Source: Candidatus Sodalis pierantonius str. SOPE | Lineage (GTDB): Bacteria; Pseudomonadota; Gammaproteobacteria; Enterobacterales; Enterobacteriaceae | NCBI RefSeq assembly: GCF_000517405.1 | Contig: NZ_CP006568.1 | Coordinates: 3,658,001-3,722,000, forward strand | DNA length: 64,000 nt | Direction: 5' to 3' | Shown here: positions 54,525 to 64,000 of the stretch, one piece after another | Numbering within the stretch: position 1 is the first letter of the stretch | Layout of the letters: each line of letters opens with the position of its first letter | The notes under the pieces: generated by a model | The model's input: the letters and a program-made list of their open reading frames with translations, nothing else | Told to the model about the DNA's origin: nothing | The model's database searches: none | Position numbers and translations under genes: made by a program

Positions 54525-55784
54525 TTAGCGCCGCGCCAGTACGCCTCCGGCGGCAAAATAGGCTTTGATACCCGCCAAAATCGCTTCCGCCATCTGCTGC
54601 TGATAACGGGCGGTACGCAGCCGCCGTTCTTCTTGAATATTGCTGATGAATACCGTCTCCACCAGAATCGGAGGAATATCCGGTGCTTTCAAAACCGCAA
54701 AACCCGCCTGATCGACGCTCTTTTTATGCAATTGGGTGATCTTGCCCACATGACTCAACACATGCTTACCGAATTTCAGGCTGTCGTTGATGGTAGCGGT
54801 CTGCATCAAATCGAAAATCGTATGATCCAGATAGCGATCGCCGCTTTTACTCACACCGCCTATCTCATCGGCGGCGTTTTGCGTTTGGGCCAGATAGCGG
54901 GCCGCCGCGCTGGTGGCCCCTTTAGTGGATAACGCGAATACCGAGGCACCGTGGGCGGTGCGGCGGGTAAATGCATCGGCATGTATTGAAACGAACAAAT
55001 CCGCCCGCTGCTTACGCGCCTTGGCCACCCGCACCTTCAGCGGGATAAACACATCCTCATTACGGGTCATGTAGACCTGCATATTCGGCTCGCGTTTAAT
55101 CAGCGCGCTCAGGCGGCGGGCTATCTGTAGAACAATATCCTTTTCACGGGTTTTATATTTGCCGATAGCGCCGGGATCTTCGCCGCCGTGGCCCGGATCG
55201 AGCATCACCACCACCGATCGATCGCGCCCGGCCTTCCCGGCCTGCGGCGCCTGGGATTCCGGCGGCAGGGTGCGCGCCAGATCGCCCTTGTTATAATCTT
55301 CCAGCAGCGCCAGTAGCGGGTCGTCCTGCACCGCGGAACGGCTGCCCTGGTGCGGGTAAAGATCCAGCACCAGCCTGTGGCGGAAGCCGTGGGCCGGCGC
55401 CAGCGTCAGAAAACGCGGCGCCACTTTCTGTTTCAGCTCCAGCACCAGCCGCACGGTTTGGCCATCGAACTGGCCGACCCGCATCTGGCTAATATAGGGG
55501 TCTTCCGGCCGCACCTTCCCGCTGAGCTGGCTGAGCATCGAATTGAGCCGCAGACCTTCGATATCCAGCACCAGCCTCTCCGGGCCGCTCAAGGTAAAGG
55601 TGCGGTATTTCAAGGTGACATTCGATTCCAGCGTCACGCGGGTATAGCTAGAGGCGGGCCAAATGCGCACCGCCACAATGGTTGGGGTGGCGGCGAAGCC
55701 AACCCGGCTGACGCTTAGCAACCAGGTGGCGGCCACGCCCTGCAACAAATGTCGGCGCACGCGGTTGTGTTCTGAATCAGGCAT
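54525..55784 (-). CDS. amiC: N-acetylmuramoyl-L-alanine amidase AmiC
   Basis: Septal peptidoglycan amidase activated by NlpD. The 419 aa (E. coli 417) start with a twin-arginine signal (RVRRHLLQGVAATWLLSVSR), then an AMIN domain (about 35-150: IWPASSYTRVTLESN) and the Amidase_3 zinc domain: VVMLDPGHGGEDPGAIGKYK (His, Glu), LFVSIHADAF (His) and ILVETVFISN (Glu). It is divergent from argA, as in E. coli. The frame is intact, in contrast to mltA. Confidence 0.96.
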   Translation of the reverse strand: MPDSEHNRVRRHLLQGVAATWLLSVSRVGFAATPTIVAVRIWPASSYTRVTLESNVTLKYRTFTLSGPERLVLDIEGLRLNSMLSQLSGKVRPEDPYISQMRVGQFDGQTVRLVLELKQKVAPRFLTLAPAHGFRHRLVLDLYPHQGSRSAVQDDPLLALLEDYNKGDLARTLPPESQAPQAGKAGRDRSVVVMLDPGHGGEDPGAIGKYKTREKDIVLQIARRLSALIKREPNMQVYMTRNEDVFIPLKVRVAKARKQRADLFVSIHADAFTRRTAHGASVFALSTKGATSAAARYLAQTQNAADEIGGVSKSGDRYLDHTIFDLMQTATINDSLKFGKHVLSHVGKITQLHKKSVDQAGFAVLKAPDIPPILVETVFISNIQEERRLRTARYQQQMAEAILAGIKAYFAAGGVLARR

Positions 55785-55951
55785 AACGCCCCGGTAATAA
55801 CATGTGCATTATCTGAAAAACCAATCGTTTATCGTTAACGGCGGAAACTTTAACCAAACCGCCGGCCGCTGTCATCCCGAAAAGGCCAGACATGGGCGGT
55901 GCGGAGCGAACTTTGCGCATCTTTACAAAGTGGACTACTGTAAATCGGGAC

Positions 55952-56007
55952 TTGCCAAACGGGGGTTAAAAGAATAAAAATACACAAAATCAGAATAATC
56001 ATTCACA
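55952..56007 (+). promoter_or_regulatory. argA promoter with two tandem ArgR boxes
   Basis: -35 TTGCCA (55952-55957), 17-bp spacer, -10 TAAAAA (55975-55980). Two 18-bp ARG boxes with cores GAATAAAAATACA (box 55969-55986) and GAATAATCATTCA (box 55990-56007) are separated by 3 bp. The cores are offset by exactly 21 bp, the spacing required by the ArgR hexamer. The first box covers the -10. Arginine repression of argA therefore appears to be retained. Confidence 0.82.
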
Positions 56008-56018
56008 GAGGGTAGGCC

Positions 56019-57362
56019 GTGAAGGAACGCAGTACAGAATTGGTTCAGGGTTTTCGCCATACGGTTCCTTATATCAATGCACACCGTGGCAAAACCTTTG
56101 TCGTTATGCTGGGCGGCGAAGCCATCGAGCATGAAAATTTCGCCAGTATTGTTAATGACATCGGCCTGTTGCACAGCTTGGGTATCCGCCTGGTGCTGGT
56201 GTACGGCGCCCGGCCGCAAATCGACGCCAATCTGGCGGTACACCATCTTGAGCCGATTTACCACAAACATACCCGCGTCACCGACGCCCCCACCCTCGAA
56301 CGAGTGAAGCAGGCCGCCGGCCAGCTACAGCTGGATATCACCGCCCGACTGTCGATGAGTTTGAATAATACGCCGCTGCAGGGCGCGCACATCAATGTGG
56401 TGAGCGGCAATTTTATTATTGCCCAGCCCTTGGGCGTGGATGATGGCGTGGACTATTGCCACAGCGGCCGCATCCGCCGTATCGATGATGAGGCGATTCA
56501 TCGCCAGTTGGACGGCGGCGCCATCGTCCTTCTCGGCCCGGTGGCGGTTTCGGTCACCGGCGAAAGTTTTAATCTCACCTCCGAAGAGGTGGCGACGCAG
56601 CTGGCTATCAAGCTGAAAGCGGAAAAGATTATCGGCTTTTGCTCGTCGCAGGGCGTGATTGGCGAAGACGACGATATTATTTCCGAACTGTTCCCCAACG
56701 ACGCCCAGCGGCGCATCGAACAGTTGGAAGCGCGCGGCGATTACCATTCCGGCACCGTGCGCTTTCTGCGGGGTGCGGTAAAAGCCTGCCGCAGCGGCGT
56801 GCGGCGCTGCCATCTTATTAGCTATCAAGAAGATGGCGCGCTGGTGCAAGAGCTCTTTTCCCGCGACGGCATTGGCACGCAGCTTGTGATGGAAAGCGCC
56901 GAGCAGGTGCTGCGGGCCACCATCAACGATATCGGTGGCATTCTGGCGCTCATTCGCCCTCTGGAGCAGCAGGGGATTTTGGTGCGCCGCTCCCGCGAGC
57001 AATTGGAGATGGAGATCGACAAATTTACCATTATCGAACGGGACAACATGACCATCGCCTGCGCGGCGCTTTATCCCTTTCCCGATGAGCAGATAGGGGA
57101 AATGGCCTGCGTGGCGGTGCATCCCGATTATCGCAGTTCGTCACACGGCGAGATGCTGTTGACGCGCATCGCGCAACAGGCGCGTCGAATGGGGCTGAAG
57201 AAACTGTTTGTACTCACTACCCGCAGCATTCACTGGTTTCAAGAGCGCGGCTTCACCCCGGCGGAAGTGGACATACTGCCGAACCAGAAAAAGGCGCTGT
57301 ATAACTACCAGCGCCGGTCTAAAATTCTGGTGGCCGACCTTGAGACGCAGGACGGCTGTTAA
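56019..57362 (+). CDS. argA: N-acetylglutamate synthase
   Basis: First enzyme of arginine synthesis, feedback-inhibited by arginine. It starts at GTG 56019 with GAGGG at 56007-56011; E. coli argA also uses GTG. The 447 aa (E. coli 443) comprise an amino-acid-kinase-like domain (MLGGEAIEHENFASIVNDIG, VVSGNFIIAQPLGVDDGVDY) and a C-terminal GNAT acetyltransferase domain (about 300-440: MACVAVHPDYRSSSHGEMLL, TTRSIHWFQERGF). It is the only arginine-pathway gene in the window. The frame is intact. Confidence 0.96.
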   Translation: MKERSTELVQGFRHTVPYINAHRGKTFVVMLGGEAIEHENFASIVNDIGLLHSLGIRLVLVYGARPQIDANLAVHHLEPIYHKHTRVTDAPTLERVKQAAGQLQLDITARLSMSLNNTPLQGAHINVVSGNFIIAQPLGVDDGVDYCHSGRIRRIDDEAIHRQLDGGAIVLLGPVAVSVTGESFNLTSEEVATQLAIKLKAEKIIGFCSSQGVIGEDDDIISELFPNDAQRRIEQLEARGDYHSGTVRFLRGAVKACRSGVRRCHLISYQEDGALVQELFSRDGIGTQLVMESAEQVLRATINDIGGILALIRPLEQQGILVRRSREQLEMEIDKFTIIERDNMTIACAALYPFPDEQIGEMACVAVHPDYRSSSHGEMLLTRIAQQARRMGLKKLFVLTTRSIHWFQERGFTPAEVDILPNQKKALYNYQRRSKILVADLETQDGC

Positions 57363-57500
57363 ACGATAAAGCGATCGAAACGGCGAAGTTACAGGACGGC
57401 CACGGTGCGGTGAGGCAATCCTAACGGCCAGCACGCGGGACGGCCGTTGAGCCTAATACCGTGGGACCGGCGGGCCAGGCGGAAAACATCGCCGCGCGCG

Positions 57501-59378
57501 TCAGCGGTCGTCGGCTGGCTGCGGCGGTACGGCCTGGCCCGCAGCCAGCCGCTCGATTAGGCCGCTGCGCCGCTGGGTTTTGGTCGCCATGGCGTGTTGC
57601 AATACCACGTCGGTCGCGTACAGGGACAACCGCGCGCGCGCGCGCGTGACCGCGGTATACAGCAATTCTCGCGTTAACACCGGCAAGATCTGATTGGGTA
57701 ACGCCAGCGCGGTATGGTGGAATTCCGACCCCTGGGATTTATGCACCGTCATCGCGAATGCCGTCTCATGCTCCGGCAGTCGGCTTAGCGGCACCGCTTT
57801 GACACCGCCGTCCGGCAGGGAGAAATGCACGCGCAGCGTCTGTTCGCCATCCCAGAGCAAGATCCCAATATCGCCATTATACAGCCCCAACGACGGCGCA
57901 TTGCGTACGATCATCACCGGCCGCCCCGCGTAGCTGCGCCCGGCATTGCCGAGGGTGAGCAGCCCCACCCGGCTCAAGGCCAGCTCAATACGGTCGTTCA
58001 GACCGGCGACTCCAAAAGGCCCTTCCCGCAGCGCGCACAGCAGGCGGAAGCGGTTAAAGGCGTCCAGAATCGCGGCCGGCGCATCATGGTTGCGCACCCG
58101 CGACAAATAGTCCCGATAGCCCTCGACGCAGTCGTCCAGCATACGCTGATAATCCGCCGTCTCACGCAGCGGCGTGTAGACGACATCCGCCGCGGTGCCG
58201 GCGTTAAGCAGCGCCAGCGCGTCCTTGGCGTCGCCGGCGTTGATAGCATTTGCCAGCCGGCCAATACCGGATCCTTCATCGAAACGGTAGCTTTTACGCA
58301 GCAGACATAAACTATCGGCAACGCCATAACCGCCGCCGCCCGTACCCGCCGGCAGCGTAAAGCCCGTTAGCCGCGTCAGTTCCGCACGGCGCGCGGGGCG
58401 GTAACCGGCCTCGGCGAACTGGCAGATATCGCCCAGCACCGCTCCCGCCTCCACCGAGGATAGCTGGCATCGATCCCCCAGGAAGATCACCCGCGCTTGC
58501 GGCGGCAGCGCCGCAATCACATTGGCCATCATCGGCAAATCAACCATTGATGCTTCATCAATGATGAGAATATCCACATGCAGCGGGTTTCCACGGTGAT
58601 AGCGCATCCGCTGGCTGTTGTGCTGCGCCCCGAGCAAGCGGTGCAGCGTTATCGCCTCGCGCGGCAATCGCTGTTTCTGCTCTTCATCCAGCCCCAGACG
58701 CTGTAGGGCCAGGCCGAGGGATTCGCTCAGGCGCGCTGCCGCTTTTCCGGTGGGGGCCGCCATTAACATGCGCGCACGACCGCCGTCGCTCAACTGCAAC
58801 AGGGCCGCCAGGAGCTTCGCCACCGTGGAGGTCTTGCCGGTGCCCGGCCCGCCCGATATTAGCGCCACCGGGTGCGTTATCGCGACCGCCGCGGCAATTT
58901 TTTGCCAGTCGATTCCCGCGCCGTCGCCGGGAAAGTAGCGCGCCAGCACCGCAGCGAGGGTGGTTTCGTCGCCGGCCACCGGCGGTCGAGGCCGGTTGAA
59001 GAACTGTGCCACCGCGCATTCATACCGCCACATGCGCTGTAAATACAGGCGCTGGTTATCCAGCACCAGCGGTGTTGGACGTGAACCGTCGCTCACCGCG
59101 TTGGACGCCAGCAGGTGCTGCTGCCATTCGTCAAGAGAGGGGCTACCGGCCCGCAGCCAGGCCTGCTGCGCCTGCGTCGGCATCCGGCCGTCAAACAGCC
59201 GCGCCGGCGTTAATAGCGCCAGCGGCAGGCAAACATGGCCGGCGCCGGCATCGGCGCTGAGGCAGGCGCTGGCCAACATCAGCGCGGGCTCGGCGGGCGT
59301 GGCCAGCATACGGGCGAATTGGACGTCCAGCGGCCGGAACAAACGCAACCGTTGCGCTTCGGCAAGAATCTCTTCCAT
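57501..59378 (-). CDS. recD: Exodeoxyribonuclease V alpha subunit RecD
   Basis: 5'-3' helicase subunit of RecBCD, SF1B. The 625 aa (E. coli 608) show Walker A ALISGGPGTGKTSTVAKLLA, Walker B DILIIDEASMVDLPMM, IFLGDRCQLSSVEAGAVLGD and C-terminal helicase motifs FAMTVHKSQGSEFHHTALAL and YTAVTRARARLSLYATD. It ends with a short Q/P-rich tail. It follows recB after 16 bp. The Arg-Ala codons of the last motif form an alternating CG tract (57631-57646). The frame is intact. Confidence 0.96.
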   Translation of the reverse strand: MEEILAEAQRLRLFRPLDVQFARMLATPAEPALMLASACLSADAGAGHVCLPLALLTPARLFDGRMPTQAQQAWLRAGSPSLDEWQQHLLASNAVSDGSRPTPLVLDNQRLYLQRMWRYECAVAQFFNRPRPPVAGDETTLAAVLARYFPGDGAGIDWQKIAAAVAITHPVALISGGPGTGKTSTVAKLLAALLQLSDGGRARMLMAAPTGKAAARLSESLGLALQRLGLDEEQKQRLPREAITLHRLLGAQHNSQRMRYHRGNPLHVDILIIDEASMVDLPMMANVIAALPPQARVIFLGDRCQLSSVEAGAVLGDICQFAEAGYRPARRAELTRLTGFTLPAGTGGGGYGVADSLCLLRKSYRFDEGSGIGRLANAINAGDAKDALALLNAGTAADVVYTPLRETADYQRMLDDCVEGYRDYLSRVRNHDAPAAILDAFNRFRLLCALREGPFGVAGLNDRIELALSRVGLLTLGNAGRSYAGRPVMIVRNAPSLGLYNGDIGILLWDGEQTLRVHFSLPDGGVKAVPLSRLPEHETAFAMTVHKSQGSEFHHTALALPNQILPVLTRELLYTAVTRARARLSLYATDVVLQHAMATKTQRRSGLIERLAAGQAVPPQPADDR

Positions 59379-59394
59379 CTATAAGTCTCCTGCG

Positions 59395-62300
59395 TTAGCC
59401 GCTTTGCGCCGCCGGCCGCATTTCGCCGGTGAATAAGCGGTCAAGTCCGTCGATTAAGGCCATGTCCGGCCGGCAATGAAACACGCCATTTCCCGGTTGC
59501 GCTGCGTCGATGCCGCGCAGAAACAGATAATATACCCCGCCGAAATCGCGCTGGTAATCATAATCCACCAGGCGGTGGCGCAAAAAGCGATGCAGCGCCA
59601 GCGTATAAAGCTGGTACTGCAACTCATAACGATGGGCGATCATCGCCTGTTCCATCGCCGGCAAGGTGTAGGCGGTACTCTCCTCTCCCAGCCAGTTGGA
59701 TTTATAGTCCAGCAGGTAATAACGGCCTTGCCAGCGGAAAACCAGGTCGATAAACCCTTTCAGCATCCCTTTGACCTGCGGAAAATCCAGCGGTGGGCAG
59801 CGTGCCGAAAGCGGATCGTAGCGCTTGCAGAGCAGATCCAGATCGCGCGCCTGCACCACCGCGTCGATAGGCAGATAAAACGGCAATTCAGCAAGGCGGC
59901 TGTCGGGCGCCAGATGCGCGAGAGAAAGCGACCCGCCATCCAGCGGCATGGCGATAATGCTTTCCATCCAGTGCGTTAGCACCGGCAGCCAAACGGCGTC
60001 GATGCCCTGCTGCGCCAGCTGTTCACTCAGGCACTTCGGGTCCAACGACCGGTTGAAATCCAACGTTTCAAATAGACCGTGCAAAAACGTCCCCGGCGAC
60101 GCGCCGCGCGGAAAGGTATGCGGCGTCAACTGTAGCCTTTCCTGCTGCCCGCCCTCTCCCGCGGCATCCACGTCCAACCGCGGTTGCAACTCCATCACCA
60201 CCGAGCTGCCGTGCCGTTGCAGACCGGAATAGCTGGTGACCCGCCAGGGATCGCGCGGCGGCGCGGGCCAGCTGCGGGCGCTTACCGCGGGAGCGGGCTC
60301 GGGGGCGGGTCTCAGCGGTTGCGCCGGCTCGGCCTGCGCCTCGCACAGGGCAATATCTCCGTCGGCGCGCGCCACCAACGCTACCAGCCGATCGTGCAGG
60401 TCATCCGCATCGCCATCCTGCCCCTGCTGAATCAGGTAGCCGGGTGCGCTCAAATGCAGATCGCTGGCGCCGGTTTTTTTGCGGCTGCCGCGATACAACG
60501 GCGCGATGCCCAGACTGCAATGGTAGATAGAACGCGTTAGCGCCACGTAAAACAGACGCAAATCTTCCGCCAGCCGCTCCTCCTCCGCCAGCCGTAAACT
60601 CTCTTGCGCCGCGCTGAGATCCAGCCAGGCTCCGTACGCCTGGCGATCGTGAAACAGCGGCCGCCTTTGCACGCGAAAATCGGCCGCGAACGGCAGGAAC
60701 ACCAGCGGGAACTCTAGACCTTTGGATTTATGCACCGTAATGATTTGCACCAGATGACGATCGCTTTCCAGCCGCAATTGCTGATTCGTCGCCTGTGGAT
60801 TAGGGGATTCCACTTGCAGCGCCAGCCAGCGGACCAGCGCAAATTCGTTCTCCAGTTGCGTCGAGGCTTCCTGTAGCAGTTCTCCCAAATGCAGTACGTC
60901 GGTCAGCCGGCGTTCGCCCCCCTGACTTGCCAACAGGCTTTCCGCGATGCGATGGTTTATCATCATTTGACGCAGCATCGGTAGTACGCCGGTTTTTTGC
61001 CAGCGCTGGCGATAGTCGGCAAACTCTTCAACCCGCTGCTCCCAGCGGCGTTCATCGTTATTCAGCGCATCAATAGTCGCGGCATCAAAACCCAGCAGCC
61101 CGGTGGCCAGCGCGCAGCGCAGCGCGGTATCCTTCTCCGGCGTCAACACCGCCTGAAGGATCCATTGCAGTTCGCGCGCCTCGGGCGTCTCGAAGACGCT
61201 GTCCCGGTTGGAGAGATACACCGCCGGGATCATCAGCGCCGCCAGCGCGTCGCGTATCAGCGCCGCCTCGTTGCGGTTGCGCACCAGTACCGTAATATCC
61301 GACGCCTGCAGCGGCTGACAGCCCCGACGCCCTTCAAGCCAGGCTTCGCCTTCGCGCGCGGCGTAAAGCCAGTCGCGAATGGTGGCGGCACACTGGCGCG
61401 CCATGCATTGTTGGTACTCGCTTACGCCTACACCGGCGCCCGGCTGTAGCCAGACGCGCAGCGCCGGCTGAGGCTGATGCCGCACCACCAGCCGCAGGTC
61501 GGCATTGCCCGCGGCAGACGCCACCGGCATAAAGGGAATATCATTGAAAATAAACGGCGACGGCAAGCTTTGGAACAGTTGATTGACCGCATTGATCATC
61601 CCCGGCGCGGAACGCCAGTTGGTATCAAGGGTATAGTGAGCATCCACTTCACTGCGGGCGCGCATATAGGTGAAAATATCCGCGCCGCGAAATGCATAGA
61701 TAGCCTGTTTCGGGTCGCCTATCAACAGCAGGCCGCAGCCGGGCTGATCGCCGTAAATTCGGCGGAAAATACGGTACTGCTGCGGGTCGGTATCCTGAAA
61801 CTCATCGATCATCGCCACCGGATAGCGTGTGCGCACCGACGCGGCCAGGGCTTCACCGCCACCGCCGGCCAGCGCCCGGTCCAGGCGACTCAGCAAATCG
61901 TCGAACCCCATCTCCGCGCGCCGCCTTTTTTCCTGCTCCAGCGCCTGACGCATTTCCGCCAGCGCCATGACGAAAATCAGCTCGCGCAGCGAGAGCCTAT
62001 GCTGATAAAAGGCCTCCACCGCGGCAAACAGTTCATGCCGAGGCGGCTCCCCGGCGGTAGTTTTTTCCGCCAGCACCGAGCTTTTAAACCGCACCAGCTC
62101 ATCCGGCACCTGATAATCCACGGTGGGCTCACTCGCCCAGCGGTCGACTTTCGCAAGCCAGGTCGGCAGATTTTTGCTGCTATACACCCGACGGTCGAGT
62201 TTATGACCGTCGAGCATCGTCCTAAGCGTCGCTGACGCCGCGCGCCATTGTCGCTTGAGGTCTTCAATGCCGGCAATGATGCGCCCATGACGCGCCAAGA

Positions 62301-62955
62301 TAGACTCGCTGATATCGGGCGGATCACGCACCACCGGCGGCTCGCCCTGAAGATAAGGCAGCAGTTCCGCCAGCAGATTTTCCGGCCCCTCCCAGTGCTG
62401 CTGCACCATGCGCGCAACGTCCAGCGGCAACGGATAGCAGTGGCGGCGCCAGAAGTCAGCGCTCACCTGCTGGCGCAAAAACGATTCATCCTCCAGCAAG
62501 GTTTGCTGAAATAACATGCCGGATTCGACAGCATTGTGATTCAGCATGCGCTGGCAGAAGCCATGGATGGTATAAATTGCCGCCTCGTCCATCTGCCGCT
62601 CCGCCGCCAGCAAATGCAATGCGGCCAGCCGCAGACAGCCGAGCTGCGCCAGCAGCGCCGCCAGCAGCGGATCCTCACTCTTACCCCGCACACAGACCAG
62701 CCGCAACCGATGAATACTGTCGCGGATACGGCCGCGCAGCTCCTCGGTGACGGTCTCGGTAAAGGTCACCACCAATATTTCTTCCACGCTCAAGGGCCGC
62801 GGGTACGCCGCCTCGCCGCCCAGCCCAAGCAGCAGCCGCAGATAAAGCGCTGCCAGGGTATAGGTTTTTCCCGTTCCCGCCGACGCTTCGATGAGACGAG
62901 CGCCCTGTAGCGGTAACGTGAGAGGGTTAAGGCTCTCGGCGGTCATCAGCGCCAT
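59395..62955 (-). CDS. recB: Exodeoxyribonuclease V beta subunit RecB
   Basis: 3'-5' helicase and nuclease subunit of RecBCD. I choose ATG 62953-62955 (MALMTAESLNPLTLPLQGAR) with AAGGA 5-6 nt upstream, giving 1186 aa (E. coli 1180); a longer frame adds 16 unconserved residues. Features: Walker A ARLIEASAGTGKTYTLAALY, AMIDEFQDTDPQQYRIF, IGDPKQAIYAFRGADIF, VHKSKGLEFPLVFLPF, LFYVALTRS, and the nuclease domain with GASPGTFLHGLFE, FIDLVF and LLDYKSNWLG (Asp, Lys). It overlaps ptrA by 29 bp. Intact. Confidence 0.96.
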   Translation of the reverse strand: MALMTAESLNPLTLPLQGARLIEASAGTGKTYTLAALYLRLLLGLGGEAAYPRPLSVEEILVVTFTETVTEELRGRIRDSIHRLRLVCVRGKSEDPLLAALLAQLGCLRLAALHLLAAERQMDEAAIYTIHGFCQRMLNHNAVESGMLFQQTLLEDESFLRQQVSADFWRRHCYPLPLDVARMVQQHWEGPENLLAELLPYLQGEPPVVRDPPDISESILARHGRIIAGIEDLKRQWRAASATLRTMLDGHKLDRRVYSSKNLPTWLAKVDRWASEPTVDYQVPDELVRFKSSVLAEKTTAGEPPRHELFAAVEAFYQHRLSLRELIFVMALAEMRQALEQEKRRRAEMGFDDLLSRLDRALAGGGGEALAASVRTRYPVAMIDEFQDTDPQQYRIFRRIYGDQPGCGLLLIGDPKQAIYAFRGADIFTYMRARSEVDAHYTLDTNWRSAPGMINAVNQLFQSLPSPFIFNDIPFMPVASAAGNADLRLVVRHQPQPALRVWLQPGAGVGVSEYQQCMARQCAATIRDWLYAAREGEAWLEGRRGCQPLQASDITVLVRNRNEAALIRDALAALMIPAVYLSNRDSVFETPEARELQWILQAVLTPEKDTALRCALATGLLGFDAATIDALNNDERRWEQRVEEFADYRQRWQKTGVLPMLRQMMINHRIAESLLASQGGERRLTDVLHLGELLQEASTQLENEFALVRWLALQVESPNPQATNQQLRLESDRHLVQIITVHKSKGLEFPLVFLPFAADFRVQRRPLFHDRQAYGAWLDLSAAQESLRLAEEERLAEDLRLFYVALTRSIYHCSLGIAPLYRGSRKKTGASDLHLSAPGYLIQQGQDGDADDLHDRLVALVARADGDIALCEAQAEPAQPLRPAPEPAPAVSARSWPAPPRDPWRVTSYSGLQRHGSSVVMELQPRLDVDAAGEGGQQERLQLTPHTFPRGASPGTFLHGLFETLDFNRSLDPKCLSEQLAQQGIDAVWLPVLTHWMESIIAMPLDGGSLSLAHLAPDSRLAELPFYLPIDAVVQARDLDLLCKRYDPLSARCPPLDFPQVKGMLKGFIDLVFRWQGRYYLLDYKSNWLGEESTAYTLPAMEQAMIAHRYELQYQLYTLALHRFLRHRLVDYDYQRDFGGVYYLFLRGIDAAQPGNGVFHCRPDMALIDGLDRLFTGEMRPAAQSG

Positions 62956-64000
62956 CGGCTTCCTTTGGTTGCACCGGCAGCGCCTGTTGCAGCGCTGACG
63001 CATCGGAAAACAGAGCCCAGCCGGTGGGGTGAGCGTAATCGGCGGTATCGTTACCCGCGCCGACGCCGGAAATTTGCGACAGCAGGGCCAGCCCCTGCTG
63101 CTTGATAACCGCCCGCTGGTAATAATCGCTCAGCTGCGGCTGGGTCAGCGTCCGCATACGGGCAATCAGACGAGCGCGCGTATCAAAGCGCATATTATCG
63201 CGATGCAGATCGCCGGTATAGAGATCCACCTCTTCGCCCAGCGTCTGGGGCTTCTGCTGCAGCTGGGCTATCACGCCTTGCTTGTATTGCTCGAAATCCG
63301 TCGGGTCCAGCGTATTCAGCCGCTGGCCGGCCTGAGTGAAAAACACCAGATAGCGCTGGTAAAGATAGGCCGGCTGATAGCGGCCGCTTTGCAGTACAAA
63401 CCCGACGCCTGCCTGATCGCCGACGAAAATAGGCAGCATAAACACGGCATAGCCCAGCTGCTCCTGGGTACGCAATTGCTTGTAAAACCAGGATTCGACA
63501 ATCTGCGACAGCAGATAACTGCAGGCCATCCCTTCGATACGGTCATAACCGAGGGGAACATAGACCGCCGCCAGGGCGGAATCGGTGCTGTCGAGCCGCT
63601 TCTGGATAAGCGCCCGCAGCGGCGCGTCAACGGTGGCCTTATCGGCACGCCGCCAGTCGGTGCCGGTCAGCCCCAGGCGTTCTTTCAGCCCACGCGCCAG
63701 CGTTTCCGCCCGCTCGGGGGTCAGATTCCCCACCACCAGCACGTCCAGCGCGGTGGGTTTGATAAGCGTTGTGCGATAATCCATCACCTCTTGTAGCGTA
63801 ATGCCGTCGATAAGCGCCCGTCGCGCGTCGTGCTCGACATAGGGAATGTCGGAGAGGACCTTGGCCGGAATGATCGCTTGGGAGTAGGCTTTGCTCTTAT
63901 CCGTACCGTCCAGTTGCTGGCGATACCAGGTCTTGGCCTGCTGTAGCTGCTGCGCCGTCGGGGCTATCGCCAGATAGCGGTCCAGCAGCGCATTCACCAG
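62927..64000 (-). CDS. ptrA: Protease III (pitrilysin), C-terminal part
   Basis: Periplasmic M16 zinc peptidase. The window holds the last 357 or so codons; the N-terminal catalytic half with HXXEH lies outside. The visible part matches the C-terminal inactive M16 domains: AYSQAIIPAKVLSDIPYVEH, SALAAVYVPLGYDRIEG, WFYKQLRTQEQLGYAVFMLP, QKPQTLGEEVDLYTGDLHRD and LLSQISGVGAG. Its 3' end overlaps the recB start, as expected for the recC-ptrA-recB-recD operon. No defect is seen in this part. Confidence 0.94.
   Translation of the reverse strand: MVNALLDRYLAIAPTAQQLQQAKTWYRQQLDGTDKSKAYSQAIIPAKVLSDIPYVEHDARRALIDGITLQEVMDYRTTLIKPTALDVLVVGNLTPERAETLARGLKERLGLTGTDWRRADKATVDAPLRALIQKRLDSTDSALAAVYVPLGYDRIEGMACSYLLSQIVESWFYKQLRTQEQLGYAVFMLPIFVGDQAGVGFVLQSGRYQPAYLYQRYLVFFTQAGQRLNTLDPTDFEQYKQGVIAQLQQKPQTLGEEVDLYTGDLHRDNMRFDTRARLIARMRTLTQPQLSDYYQRAVIKQQGLALLSQISGVGAGNDTADYAHPTGWALFSDASALQQALPVQPKEADGADDRREP

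Overview
The window is a chromosomal segment of an enterobacterium, most like a Sodalis-type insect symbiont. The evidence is near E. coli-like proteins and gene order, high GC, an initiator tRNA whose sequence matches E. coli tRNA-fMet as I recall it, and an unusual load of young pseudogenes and insertion sequences next to intact essential genes. The species assignment is inference.

Layout. 1-22135 (minus strand): the intact envelope, replication and translation block yaeR(partial)-ldcC-accA-dnaE-rnhB-lpxB-lpxA-fabZ-lpxD-skp-bamA-rseP-cdsA-uppS-dxr-frr-pyrH-tsf-rpsB. 22136-27243 (plus): map, glnD, dapD, yaeH. glnD carries an in-frame deletion that fuses its two ACT sensor domains. 27412-33695: yqcA, truC, yqcC, the CsrB small RNA with an upstream UvrY-type palindrome, then syd and queF (each with a stop codon close to the C-terminus), ppnN and xni.

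33727-42960 is the accessory, decaying part: a deleted prepilin-peptidase-like gene, a 19-unit heptanucleotide tandem array, and a family 3 glycosidase gene split by an IS21-family element that itself carries an IS256-family element, both with exact 8-bp target duplications. After these come frameshifted rlmM and ygdD, the latter broken by both a stop codon and an IS903-type element. 43333-49171: gcvA, the GcvB small RNA (its GU-rich R1 region is expanded by a GTGAT repeat), ygdI, and then csdA, csdE, tcdA and mltA, all four broken. csdA, csdE and tcdA are the complete sulfur-relay/cyclase set for ct6A tRNA modification, so that pathway appears lost as a unit.

49374-54386: tRNA-fMet with promoter and terminator, then a GntR regulator, a broken M20 hydrolase, a broken M28 peptidase and an orphan amino-acid-binding protein. 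54525-64000: intact amiC, argA (with two ArgR boxes over its promoter), recD, recB and the C-terminal part of ptrA.

Taken together, envelope synthesis, replication, translation and RecBCD recombination are preserved, while RNA modification, peptidoglycan turnover and accessory catabolism are eroding through single-base indels, stop codons (those with a clear ancestral codon fit G:C to A:T transitions), in-frame deletions and transposition. I did not find a clearly novel multi-gene system. The most unusual signals are the fused GlnD ACT domain, the GcvB repeat expansion, the heptanucleotide array and the concerted loss of the ct6A genes.
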